From assembly GCF_001644025.1 (NCBI RefSeq), contig NZ_LUUK01000177.1, positions 62,001 through 126,000 of the forward strand: a stretch of 64,000 nucleotides of DNA, written 5' to 3'. Each line of letters begins with the position of its first letter. The first letter of the stretch is position 1. The DNA is from Methylomonas koyamae (GTDB lineage: Bacteria; Pseudomonadota; Gammaproteobacteria; Methylococcales; Methylomonadaceae). The position numbers and the translations under genes are program-made. The notes under the pieces are model-generated. The model ran no database searches. It was not told the origin of the DNA and saw only the letters and a list, made by a program, of their open reading frames with translations. Shown one piece after another: positions 53,164 to 61,533 of the stretch.

Positions 53164-53771
53164 GGTTGAGCCTCATGCGGTTGGCCTTGGCGGGCTTTCA
53201 AGCGGGCCAGGGTTCTGGGAGAGTCCGGATACACGTCGATGTATTCCAGCCGTGGCCGATAGTTTTTGATGGCGAAAATGAATTCGTAGGTACGGGGTTT
53301 GATGTCGGGTTTGGAACTGGGGCCTTGGCTTTTCAATTCGCCGCTGACGAAGACTTTGTTAGTCTCGGCTTCGTAATCGACATGACGCGGGGTGAAACTG
53401 ATCGCGACCCGGTCCATTTTGATGGCCTTGATTTGATCGCTCATGGCATCCAAGACACTGCGGTAAATATCCGGCGCCAACAACGGTTCAACCGCGGTTT
53501 TCAGAAAGTCGGCATTGGCCGGCGTGGTGTTGCCGAGGAGTTCAGCCAGGAATAAGCCCCAAGACTCTTTGAACTCGCTGGAAGCTTGGCTGCGCGTGAC
53601 TTCGACTTCCTGCGTCAAGCTCGGTGGCACCAGAATGATGCTGCGTTCGGTGCGCCAGGCAGCCAGCGAGGTGATTACGCAAACGACCAGCAATCCAATA
53701 ATGATGACGCGGCTAAACCGGTTCTCGGTCTCGTGCCCATCCCAGGTTTGCAGAAAATCCGACCATCTCAT
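53160..53771 (-). CDS. traE: Conjugal transfer protein TraE
   Basis: 203 residues. One N-terminal membrane helix (FSRVIIIGLLVVCVITSLAA) followed by a VirB8-like periplasmic domain (SEFKESWGLFLAELLGNTTP; FVSGELKSQGPS). TraE nucleates the inner-membrane part of the transfer channel. ATGA overlaps with both neighbours. Confidence 0.94.
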   Translation of the reverse strand: MRWSDFLQTWDGHETENRFSRVIIIGLLVVCVITSLAAWRTERSIILVPPSLTQEVEVTRSQASSEFKESWGLFLAELLGNTTPANADFLKTAVEPLLAPDIYRSVLDAMSDQIKAIKMDRVAISFTPRHVDYEAETNKVFVSGELKSQGPSSKPDIKPRTYEFIFAIKNYRPRLEYIDVYPDSPRTLARLKARQGQPHEAQP

Positions 53772-54049
53772 GGCAGAAACCGGCGGATGTAGGGATTGGG
53801 AATGGTCTGTGCGCGACTGGGCAACAGGCCCAGCCAGTACAGCGCATGCAAGGTGTAGCCATCAGGCCGGTTGTCGCGAAAACGTCGGTAAAACTTGACC
53901 GCGATGAAGCCAAGCGCCAAACCGGGAATGAACTGATCGATCAACATACCGGTGAGCATGCTGACCATGAAAGGCACGATCTCGTCCGCGCTCCACAGCA
54001 AAATGTGGATCGGATCGTCGATCGATTGGGGAATGGCAACGGGTTCCAT
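53768..54049 (-). CDS. traL: Conjugal transfer protein TraL
   Basis: 93 residues from ATG 54049, with GGAGG just upstream. Two hydrophobic segments (VPFMVSMLTGMLIDQFIPGL and nearby) and the typical C-terminal YRRFRDNRPDGYTLHALYW, matching TraL (VirB3-like). It is the first gene of the transfer operon. The upstream gap carries a 31-bp element shared with the ssb divergent region, suggesting common control. Confidence 0.94.
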   Translation of the reverse strand: MEPVAIPQSIDDPIHILLWSADEIVPFMVSMLTGMLIDQFIPGLALGFIAVKFYRRFRDNRPDGYTLHALYWLGLLPSRAQTIPNPYIRRFLP

Positions 54050-54095
54050 AATGACCTCCAGTTGGGATGGTCATTATTGTGAAGGGGAATTTGAG

Positions 54096-54126
54096 AAGGG
54101 CTTTTGCAGCTGACGACGAATTTGCG
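54096..54126. repeat. 31-bp shared element upstream of traL
   Basis: Second copy of 18086-18116 (28 of 31 identical). It lies 47 bases upstream of the traL start. On the minus strand it reads GCGCAAATTCGTCGTCAGCT and then GCAAAAGCCCTTC, followed by an AATAAT-like stretch that could be a weak -10 region. Confidence 0.65.
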
Positions 54127-54245
54127 CTCAGCTTTAAAAATTGACGGCCGGTTGAGAGTTCTAAACTTTATCGCCCCTCAGTTTGATCGCGGATGCAGAA
54201 CTCTAGGAGGCTAAACTTGCTTCAACCGCACCGTCAATCGGCCAT
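54127..54245. other. Junction between transfer operon and chromosomal genes
   Basis: This gap marks the change from tra genes to metabolic genes. It contains an 8-bp inverted repeat AGAGTTCT / AGAACTCT (54155-54162, 54197-54204) and the direct repeat CTAAACTT (54161-54168, 54211-54218). No integrase, tRNA or relaxase gene is near, so the nature of the boundary (attachment site, deletion scar, or assembly join) is open. Confidence 0.4.
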
Positions 54246-54719
54246 TTACAACCTCAGATCGCTCAAACTGGCATGATCGTCGGGACGGCGGCCCAACTGC
54301 CAGTGGAACAAGCGCTGTTCTGCCTTGATCGGCAAATCGTTGATGCTGGCAAAACGGCGCTGCATGAAGCCTTGCGGGTTGAATTCCCAGTTCTCGTTGC
54401 CGTAACTGCGGAACCACTGGCCGGAATCGTCGTGCCATTCGTAGGCAAAGCGCACGGCGATGCGGTTGTCGGTAAACGCCCATAATTCCTTGATCAAACG
54501 GTAATCCAGTTCCCTGGCCCATTTGCGTTGCAAAAATTCGCGGACTTGTTCGCGGCCCTGCGGAAATTCGGCGCGATTGCGCCAAAGGGTGTCTTCGGTA
54601 TAGACCAGGGCGACGCGGTCCGGGTCGCGCGAGTTCCAGGCGTCTTCGGCAATGCGGACTTTTTGCGCGGCGGTTTCGGCGGTGAAGGGTGGGACGGGGG
54701 CTTTGATTTCTTGGGTCAT
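54246..54719 (-). CDS. SnoaL/NTF2-like protein (DUF1348 family)
   Basis: 157 residues from ATG 54719. NTF2-like cone fold with family segments [40 protein letters not shown] and [16 protein letters not shown]1348 proteins are small, often stress- or redox-associated, without a fixed catalytic role. Two of its ORF overlaps in other frames are shadows. Downstream of GST and flavin oxidoreductase genes, all read leftward, so a small redox operon is likely. Confidence 0.9.
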   Translation of the reverse strand: MTQEIKAPVPPFTAETAAQKVRIAEDAWNSRDPDRVALVYTEDTLWRNRAEFPQGREQVREFLQRKWARELDYRLIKELWAFTDNRIAVRFAYEWHDDSGQWFRSYGNENWEFNPQGFMQRRFASINDLPIKAEQRLFHWQLGRRPDDHASLSDLRL

Positions 54720-54750
54720 GATGTTTCTCCGTGATGAAAGGGTGATTGAT

Positions 54751-55356
54751 TTAAGCTTGCCACATGCCCGGCATAGCAACATAACCAGGCAATGCGCGAA
54801 TGCGTTGGAACCAGGCGATGATGTTGGGGAAGGCACCGATGTCCAAACTGCCTTCCGGCGCCAGCGCCAAATAGGGGTATACAGCAATATCGGCGATGGA
54901 AACTGAGTCACCGACCAGCCAGTCTTGATTTTGCAGATGGCGGTCGATAATGCCCAGCACTTTGTCGGTGGTTTGCCCGGCCGCTACCGTATCGATAGGA
55001 CTACCGAATTTGTGGTGTACCCGCAGTTTGGCAGGACCGTGGAAGATTTCATTGGCGGCGGTCGATAGCCAGGCGGCGATTTGTGCGAGCTGATAGGCAT
55101 CGTCCGGCCACCATTTTTCGCAACCATAGCGTTTGGCCAGATGCACCAAAATGGCCTGGCTGTCGCGAATGATCAGGCCGTCGTCATCCAGCACCGGCAC
55201 CTGGGCGAACGGGTTACGTTGTAAATAGTCCGGGCTGCGCTGCTCGCCGCAGCGCAAATCCACGGCTTGGGTTTGGTAGGGCAACCCCAGCAAGCTTAAC
55301 AATAAGCGGACTTTATGGCAGTTGCCGGATAGAGACATGTCGTACAGGGTGATCAT
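54751..55356 (-). CDS. Glutathione S-transferase family protein
   Basis: 201 residues from ATG 55356. N-terminal thioredoxin-like GST domain ([20 protein letters not shown], then [13 protein letters not shown] and SQAILVHLA) and helical C-terminal domain ([20 protein letters not shown]). Conjugates glutathione to electrophiles or reduces peroxides. Ser/Asn residues near position 10-12 would be the catalytic region. It sits between the flavin oxidoreductase and the SnoaL-like gene. Confidence 0.94.
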   Translation of the reverse strand: MITLYDMSLSGNCHKVRLLLSLLGLPYQTQAVDLRCGEQRSPDYLQRNPFAQVPVLDDDGLIIRDSQAILVHLAKRYGCEKWWPDDAYQLAQIAAWLSTAANEIFHGPAKLRVHHKFGSPIDTVAAGQTTDKVLGIIDRHLQNQDWLVGDSVSIADIAVYPYLALAPEGSLDIGAFPNIIAWFQRIRALPGYVAMPGMWQA

Positions 55357-55371
55357 GCTGGACTCCTTCGG

Positions 55372-56661
55372 TTAAATGAAACTTTCAAATTGCACCCGTT
55401 CATCGGCCATACCGAGCTGGCGGGCGGTTTGGCGTACGCTGTCGATCAGGCGGGTTGGGCCACAGACATAGATGACGGTATCGGCCGTTGCCTTACCCAG
55501 TAAGCCTGGAACGTCCAACCGGGTCGGGTTTGGCGCTCGGCTGAAATAAAACCGGCAATGCTCGGGAAACTGCCGTTGGAATTCTTTGATAAAAGCCATT
55601 TCCTGCGGCGCACGCCCAGTGTAATGCAGTTGAAATGCCGTACCCCGTGCGGCCAAGGTTTCGGCCATGGCTTTGATGGGGGTGATGCCGATGCCGCCGG
55701 CGATCAATAGCGCCGGGCGCTCGTCTTCGTGCAGCGGGAAATAATTGTCCGGCCCATCGACGTTGAGGCGGGCGCCGATCTGCCAGCCGCCGTGCAATGC
55801 CAATGATCCGCCTTCGCCGTTCTCCACTCGCAGCACCGCTATGCGGTAGCAATCCTGATTGTCCGGTGCGTCGGTCAGTGAATAAGTACGGCTGGTGATC
55901 GTGCCGTCGGGCAGCGCGATCGGCACGCGCAAATGTGCGCCGGCTTGGTAAGTGGGCAACCGTTCGCCGTCGGCATGGCGCAATTCGTAAGCGCGAATCC
56001 GTGGCGTCAATTGCCGGATCCCTCCGATGGTCAAGGGCAACACACCATTTCCCAAAGCTACGGGTGTTTGCGGTGCTACCGGGGCAGTTTGTTGCTGCTG
56101 CCGAGATTGGGCCAATAGCGCTTCGACTTCGTGTTGGCTGTAGCGCGACGTGATGTACTTGGGACAATTCCAGTCGAAGGCTTCGACCCGAATGACGATG
56201 CCACGCTCGACTGGGGCGCGAAAGTCGGGCAACTCCAGCTTGGCCAGCAGTTCCGGTTCACTACGTTCGTTCACCACCCGCGCCCGGCCCCAGATTTTCA
56301 AGCGTTGTCGGCCTGGATAGTCCATCAACAGTAAGCTGATCCGGTCGTCGCCGCGTAAATTGCCGACCGAAAGGTATTGGCGGTTGCCGCTAAAATCGGC
56401 GTATCCGATAGTTTGTTCATCCAACACTTTCAAGAATCCCGCCGGCCCGCCGCGATGCTGCACATAGGGCCAACCGGATTGGCTCACGGTGGCTTGATAA
56501 AAGCTGTCGCGTTCGGCGATGAAGGCTTGCTCGAACTCACTCAGCGCGACTGTTTCGATATCGCCGAGTTCGGCCGCCCGGTAAGCCGTGCGACTACCCA
56601 TTTCGGCTTGTACCGCTTGGACGTCGGGGGTGAAGCTGATCTTGGCAAACGCACGGGCCAT
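55372..56661 (-). CDS. PNPOx-like / ferredoxin-reductase-type fusion flavoprotein
   Basis: 429 residues from ATG 56661 (MARAFAKISF). The N-terminal 190 residues form an FMN-binding split barrel (FYQATVSQSGWPYVQHRGGP, DDRISLLLMDYPGRQRLKIW). After a linker the C-terminal half is a ferredoxin:NADP reductase-like module with FAD motif TSRTYSLTDAP and NAD motif LIAGGIGITPIKAMAETLAA. The 2Fe-2S domain of related proteins is absent. Probably moves electrons from NAD(P)H to a small acceptor; the partner is unknown. It precedes the GST and SnoaL genes. Confidence 0.9.
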   Translation of the reverse strand: MARAFAKISFTPDVQAVQAEMGSRTAYRAAELGDIETVALSEFEQAFIAERDSFYQATVSQSGWPYVQHRGGPAGFLKVLDEQTIGYADFSGNRQYLSVGNLRGDDRISLLLMDYPGRQRLKIWGRARVVNERSEPELLAKLELPDFRAPVERGIVIRVEAFDWNCPKYITSRYSQHEVEALLAQSRQQQQTAPVAPQTPVALGNGVLPLTIGGIRQLTPRIRAYELRHADGERLPTYQAGAHLRVPIALPDGTITSRTYSLTDAPDNQDCYRIAVLRVENGEGGSLALHGGWQIGARLNVDGPDNYFPLHEDERPALLIAGGIGITPIKAMAETLAARGTAFQLHYTGRAPQEMAFIKEFQRQFPEHCRFYFSRAPNPTRLDVPGLLGKATADTVIYVCGPTRLIDSVRQTARQLGMADERVQFESFI

Positions 56662-56808
56662 GGTCTTTACTCCGGACGGGGTGAAATGTTGACGGCTACT
56701 CTGGCACAATCATCCATCGTATTGAATAGTCATTATTGGTAATACCTTATTCCATTTAGCAGAATAAACCGGGCCAAACGCTATCCTTGCACTTTGCCCG
56801 GTTAGGAT

Positions 56809-57354
56809 TTAGGCGGCTTGTTTTAACGCGACTTTAGGGAAATCAATGTCAACCCGGCTGGCTTTGCCCAAGATATTGGTCAGGATATTCATGCCGACAT
56901 GCGTGATCACCTCGACGATGTCAGCCTCGTTAAAGCCGGCTTCATGCATAGCCTGTAATTCGGTATTGGTCACCTCGCCTTTGTGCTCGACCAGGGCGCG
57001 GGCGAATTTGACCGCCACCGCCGCCTTGGCATCCTGGCTGGTACCGGCCCGATTGGCCTCGATTTCCGCCCCGTTCAAGCCGGCTTTGCGGCCGATGGCG
57101 GTATGGGCCGAAAGGCAGTATTCGCATTGGTTCTGTTGTGCCAGTGCCAGCGCGATGCGCTCACGGGTAGTAGCGTCCAGCGAGCCATGGTTGGCGATGT
57201 GATGCAAACCGAGGAAGGCCTTCAAGGCATCCGGCGAGTGGGCGAATACACGTAAGAAGTTAGGCACCATACCCAGTTGGTCCTGGATGGCTTCAAACAG
57301 GGCACGTTGTTCGATGTTGGCGGTTTCGTTGCTGACGCTGGTAATACGGCTCAT
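56809..57354 (-). CDS. AhpD/carboxymuconolactone-decarboxylase-family protein
   Basis: 181 residues from ATG 57354. AhpD-type alkylhydroperoxidase fold with the redox motif CEYCLSAH (C77, C80, H84). Acts on organic peroxides with a thiol partner. Divergent from a LysR-family regulator (57491), which probably controls it. Its CxxC and spacing match those of the second AhpD-like gene at 59415, suggesting related but separately regulated copies. Confidence 0.92.
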   Translation of the reverse strand: MSRITSVSNETANIEQRALFEAIQDQLGMVPNFLRVFAHSPDALKAFLGLHHIANHGSLDATTRERIALALAQQNQCEYCLSAHTAIGRKAGLNGAEIEANRAGTSQDAKAAVAVKFARALVEHKGEVTNTELQAMHEAGFNEADIVEVITHVGMNILTNILGKASRVDIDFPKVALKQAA

Positions 57355-57490
57355 GATATTTCTCCAAAAAATGAAATGGGTTTTCGTTTGCCTGAATGAA
57401 ATTCAACAGGCGGGTACAGTGTGATCTATTGCGAAAAAATAAAGAATACCTAAAATATTCAATTAACTATTCCGATCAGTGGAATTACAA

Positions 57491-58390
57491 GTGGACAGAT
57501 TACATTTGATGAGCGTGTATGTGGCGGTGGTCGAAGCCGAAGGCTTTGCCGGCGGCGCGCGCAAATTACACATGTCGCCTCCGGCCGTAACGCGGGCGGT
57601 AGCTGCCTTGGAGGAGCGCCTGGGTGTTAAGTTGCTGAACCGCACCACCCGCTATGTGCGGATGACCGAGGCCGGCCAGAAGTATTACGACGACGCCAAA
57701 CGTATCATTGCTTTGGCCGATGAAGCCGACGACGCGGCGCTCGGCATCAACGCCGAACCGCGCGGCCAACTCACGGTGACAGCCTCGGTATTGTTCGGGC
57801 GCTTGTTCATCATGCCGGGCATTGTCGAGTACTTACGCCGCTACCCGGTGGTGGAAGTCAATGCGTTGTTCGTCGACCGGGTGGTCAACATGTTGGAAGA
57901 AGGCGTGGATGCGGCGATTCGCATCGCCGATTTGCCCGATTCGTCGTACCGTTCGCTGCGGGTTGGTTCGGTGCGACGGGTATTGTGTGCCTCGCAGGAT
58001 TATCTGGCCGAACACGGTATCCCGCAGACACCGGGCGATTTACTAAAGCACCAAATCATCCTCGCCCGCGGCCTGAATCCGAACAATGAAATGCGCTTTC
58101 AATACGATGGACAGGTACAGGCGGTCAAATTGCAACCGCTATTGAGCGTCAGCGACAACGACTCGGCGGCCAGCGCCGCCATAGCCGGATTGGGCATCAC
58201 CCGTCTGCTGAATTATCAAATCGCTGAGCCGCTACGGACCGGCCAACTAAAAATCGTGCTCGGCGAATTCGAAAGCCCGCCGGTCCCTGTGCATATCCTG
58301 CACCGCGAAGGCCGTCACTCGTCTGCGAAAATCCGTTCGTTCGTCGATTTAATGGCTGAAAGGCTGCGGGCAGAATTGGCCTTGAATTGA
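57491..58390 (+). CDS. LysR-family transcriptional regulator
   Basis: 299 residues from GTG 57491 (MDRLHLMSVYVAVVEAEGFA), with GGA 8 bases upstream; GTG 57479 is a slightly longer option. N-terminal winged helix-turn-helix (GGARKLHMSPPAVTRAVAAL) and a periplasmic-binding-like ligand domain. It is divergent from the AhpD-like gene at 56809, a typical LysR target layout, and converges with the AraC-type gene. Confidence 0.94.
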   Translation: MDRLHLMSVYVAVVEAEGFAGGARKLHMSPPAVTRAVAALEERLGVKLLNRTTRYVRMTEAGQKYYDDAKRIIALADEADDAALGINAEPRGQLTVTASVLFGRLFIMPGIVEYLRRYPVVEVNALFVDRVVNMLEEGVDAAIRIADLPDSSYRSLRVGSVRRVLCASQDYLAEHGIPQTPGDLLKHQIILARGLNPNNEMRFQYDGQVQAVKLQPLLSVSDNDSAASAAIAGLGITRLLNYQIAEPLRTGQLKIVLGEFESPPVPVHILHREGRHSSAKIRSFVDLMAERLRAELALN

Positions 58391-58400
58391 CGAACGGTTG

Positions 58401-59276
58401 TTAACTTTTCCGGAACGTTCCGGGCGATACCCCAAAATGGCGTTTGAAGGCCTTGCTGAACGCCGGCACCGACTCGTAACCGCTTCGTTCCGCTACGCGC
58501 TCCACGGTCATATTCGGCTCCATTAACCAGTGAGCAGCGATTTGCAAGCGCCATAGTGTCAGATATTCGATGGGCGAATGGCCGATCAAGGCAGCAAATT
58601 TTTCCGACAACACCGACTTGGAAACGCCGGCCTTGGCGCAAAGTTCGCTGAGCGTCCACGCTTGCCATGGGGACTCATGGATCAGGGTCAGAGCATTGGC
58701 CAGGCGTTTGTCCTGCATGGCGGCAAACACGCCCTCGCGTACCAAATCTTGCTCGATGCAATGACGAATCGCCAATACGAACAAACTATCGCATAAGCGC
58801 TCGATGACCGATTCGCTGCCGAAACGCGGCGCCGAGGTTTCGCCAATCACCAATTCTAGCAATCGCGTCAGGATCGTTCCGGCTTGGCGTTGCCGGATCA
58901 CAATTTCGGCCGGCAGCGCCTGCCATAACAGGGATTTTGGTGCGGCCAGTTGAATTTCTCCGCAGACGAAACCCACGTCACCTTCAGCCCACGGGGCCAT
59001 TCGGGTGTCGCAATCGTTATCCGGTAAATCCTCGGCGCTGTACGACAAAAAATGCCGCGCGGCATGCGGCAAAAACAGAATCAAATCGCCGGTATCCAGC
59101 GGCAATGGCTCAGGCCAGCGCGGCGAGTGGACAAAGCCGCGTCCCTTGCTGATCAAGTGAAACCAGACCGAGGTTTCCGAATTATGGTCCATCAACCAGC
59201 GCCCGCACACCCCACCGGAGTAAACCAATTTGGCGTGCAGATTCAAGCCATTGATCAACGGCGTCAAGGCATCCAT
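58401..59276 (-). CDS. AraC-family transcriptional regulator
   Basis: 291 residues from ATG 59276. N-terminal cupin-type sensor region (GRWLMDHNSETSVWFHLISK, DLILFLPHAARHFL) and a C-terminal double helix-turn-helix (AWTLSELCAKAGVSKSVLSE; ERVAERSGYESVPAFSKAFK). Divergent from the second AhpD-like gene at 59415, its probable target. Confidence 0.93.
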   Translation of the reverse strand: MDALTPLINGLNLHAKLVYSGGVCGRWLMDHNSETSVWFHLISKGRGFVHSPRWPEPLPLDTGDLILFLPHAARHFLSYSAEDLPDNDCDTRMAPWAEGDVGFVCGEIQLAAPKSLLWQALPAEIVIRQRQAGTILTRLLELVIGETSAPRFGSESVIERLCDSLFVLAIRHCIEQDLVREGVFAAMQDKRLANALTLIHESPWQAWTLSELCAKAGVSKSVLSEKFAALIGHSPIEYLTLWRLQIAAHWLMEPNMTVERVAERSGYESVPAFSKAFKRHFGVSPGTFRKS

Positions 59277-59414
59277 CGTTTACTCCCGGAATATCGGACA
59301 AGCACGCCGGAAGTGCTCGCATGGGATGAAGCGGTGGTTTTTCTTAACCTATTGCCGTCGAAACGATTTTGCATCGGCAATACACCTCATGTTTTAAATT
59401 AAAGGAGAGACAGC

Positions 59415-59996
59415 ATGTCCCAATTCAAAATACATTCTATCCAGACAGCACCTGGCATTGCACAACCACTGCTGGAAGGATCATTAAAAAAATACGGCTT
59501 CGTGCCCAATTTGCACGGTGGTTTGGCAGAAGCGCCGGCGGCTCTGAAAGCCTACATCGATTTGACGGCCTTGTTCGATCAGATATCGTTTAGCCCGACC
59601 GAACGGCAAGTCATTTTGCTGGCCGTCAGCGTCGAAAATCATTGCACTTACTGTGTCGCCGCGCATTCGATGATTGCCAAACACATGGTCAAGGCCGATC
59701 CGGCGATCGTCGAAGCCCTGCGCAACGGCAAACCGCTATCGGATGCCAAAATGGACGCTCTGGCCAGCTTTACCCGCGCGGTGGTGAAAAACCGCGGCGC
59801 GGTTTGTGGCCAAACCCTCGACAAATTCATCACGGCAGGCTATAGCCGGGTGCAGGTATTGGAAGTGTTGCTGGGCGTGGCGTTCAAAACCTTGAGCAAC
59901 TACACCAACCATATTATCGATACCCCGCTGGATACCGCATTCCAGGCCGAAGCATGGGCTGAACCGGCGCAATCCAGCAGCGCAAAATGTGCTTAA
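59415..59996 (+). CDS. AhpD-like peroxidase / carboxymuconolactone-decarboxylase family
   Basis: 193 residues from ATG 59415, with a strong AAGGAGAG site. Redox motif CTYCVAAHS (C77, C80, H84) at the same positions as in 56809-57354. Divergent from an AraC-type regulator. The gap 59997-60108 after it holds no clear gene or terminator. Confidence 0.93.
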   Translation: MSQFKIHSIQTAPGIAQPLLEGSLKKYGFVPNLHGGLAEAPAALKAYIDLTALFDQISFSPTERQVILLAVSVENHCTYCVAAHSMIAKHMVKADPAIVEALRNGKPLSDAKMDALASFTRAVVKNRGAVCGQTLDKFITAGYSRVQVLEVLLGVAFKTLSNYTNHIIDTPLDTAFQAEAWAEPAQSSSAKCA

Positions 59997-60108
59997 TGGT
60001 TTAATTGCTTCACCGTAGACCAGATGCGCCAGTTCCTTGTAATTGGTGCATTTTGGCTTTTTTGTATGCGTAAACAGCGAAAGAGCGCTTTGGGGCTTAC
60101 CTTTCGAG

Positions 60109-60735
60109 TTAGCCGTTTGCCAACTGTAAATGGCGCAGCCAGTCCTGATAGGTATCCACGTCCCATTGACTATCCAGTTCGTAAACCTTCAAGTCCAAGG
60201 CGTTGGCTCGGCGGCGGGTGACCGACATAACCTGGTCATGCCCCCAGGTCATGTCGCTAAACAGTCTCGGTTTTAACTCGTTTAAGCCGATCATGACGTA
60301 ACCGCCATCGTCGGCCGGTGCGATGACTGCGTCATGCTCTGCGTGTAACTTTACCAATGCTTGATATAAATCATCGACGCTAAGACTGGGGCAGTCGCAG
60401 CCCATCAACACGGCGTGTTGGTATCGGCCCAAGGCATCATCGAAGGCGTGCTGCATGCGTTCGCCCAAATCGTCGCCCTGCTGTGACTTTAGGGTAAGCG
60501 GATAGCGGTGCGCGCAATCCTGAAAAAAGTCATGGCTGGTATCCGGTGCGCAATGCAGTTCGACCGGACACAATGGCTGGCGAAAGGCCCGATCTAGCGT
60601 CATAGTGGTTAGCTGCCGATGGGCTTGCGCGGCTTGTTCCGCAGTCAATGCCGGTTGCAACCGGGTTTTGACCTGACCGGGAATCGGCGCTTTGCAAAAA
60701 ATCAGCAGTACGCTGTCGGCAAATGGATAAACCAT
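60109..60735 (-). CDS. TIGR04282-family arsenosugar-type glycosyltransferase
   Basis: 208 residues from ATG 60735. Nucleotidyl/glycosyltransferase fold (LLIFCKAPIPGQVKTRLQPA; GCDCPSLSVDDLYQAL; APADDGGYVMIGLNE). This family (DUF2064) is annotated in arsenosugar biosynthesis beside TIGR04283 genes, one of which lies at 61530. The radical-SAM and ArsM partners are not in the window, so the pathway assignment is tentative. Confidence 0.87.
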   Translation of the reverse strand: MVYPFADSVLLIFCKAPIPGQVKTRLQPALTAEQAAQAHRQLTTMTLDRAFRQPLCPVELHCAPDTSHDFFQDCAHRYPLTLKSQQGDDLGERMQHAFDDALGRYQHAVLMGCDCPSLSVDDLYQALVKLHAEHDAVIAPADDGGYVMIGLNELKPRLFSDMTWGHDQVMSVTRRRANALDLKVYELDSQWDVDTYQDWLRHLQLANG

Positions 60736-60738
60736 GGG

Positions 60739-61533
60739 TCAGCGCTTGCGCAAGGGTCGAAACGGCATGGCTAATAACTGAAAGAAAGCCAACTCTTGTC
60801 GGTCTCGGAACCCGTTCAAGCCAATAGCTATCTCGGTTTGTGGTTGCTGTGATTGATGGCAGTAGGTCTGGAACAGACGATCCCAGCACGATAAAGAGAA
60901 ACCGTAGTTACTATCCGTTTCTGCCTGCCGGGCGGAATGATGAATCCGGTGCATGTCCGGCGTGACCAATAGATAACGCAGTATCCGTTCCAAAAGCGGC
61001 GGCAGGCTGACATTGCCGTGATTGAACAGCGCGCAGCCATTCAGAATGATTTCGAACGCAATCACGGCCGTCGGATCGGCGCCGAGTGCAACCACTAGCA
61101 ACACTTTGTAAGCCATGGACAGCATGATCTCTAAGGGATGAAAACGCACCGCAGTGGTGGTGTCGAAATCAAGGTCGCTGTGATGCACCTGATGCAGACG
61201 CCAGAACCATTGCCAACGATGGGCCGCGACATGCTGTGCGTAAATCGCCAAATCCAATAAAAGCAGGCTGAGCGAAATGTTCAGCCAATCGGCTACGGGC
61301 AGGTTGTTGAACAGGCCAAGCTGTTGTTCCACTGCCCAGTTCGCACCCAACCAGGCCGCCGCGCCGATGCTGATGCGCATCACACCGACATTCAATGCCG
61401 CCAAACCGAGATTGATAGCCCAGCGCTGGCTGCGCGGGAGGCTCAAATGCCGGGTAGGACTTAGCGCTTCCCAAATCGCCATCAACAACAAAATGCCGAT
61501 AAACACGCCAAAGCGCAGCATGACTTCCATCAT
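60739..61533 (-). CDS. Sterol-desaturase/fatty-acid-hydroxylase-family membrane protein
   Basis: 264 residues. Hydrophobic segments and the three histidine clusters of this diiron family: HVAAH (101-105), HQVHH (114-118) and HRIHH (about 199-203), plus HNHGN. It hydroxylates or desaturates a lipid substrate that cannot be named. Two start ATGs (61533 and 61530) are adjacent; the stop of the upstream gene overlaps by ATGA. It lies between the two arsenosugar-type glycosyltransferase genes, an unusual insertion in that pair. Confidence 0.9.
   Translation of the reverse strand: MMEVMLRFGVFIGILLLMAIWEALSPTRHLSLPRSQRWAINLGLAALNVGVMRISIGAAAWLGANWAVEQQLGLFNNLPVADWLNISLSLLLLDLAIYAQHVAAHRWQWFWRLHQVHHSDLDFDTTTAVRFHPLEIMLSMAYKVLLVVALGADPTAVIAFEIILNGCALFNHGNVSLPPLLERILRYLLVTPDMHRIHHSARQAETDSNYGFSLSCWDRLFQTYCHQSQQPQTEIAIGLNGFRDRQELAFFQLLAMPFRPLRKR

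Noticed and set aside
54720-54911. N-terminal extension of the SnoaL-like protein to 54911
   Set aside because: It overlaps the GST gene in another frame and has no family similarity; ATG 54719 fits the family start.
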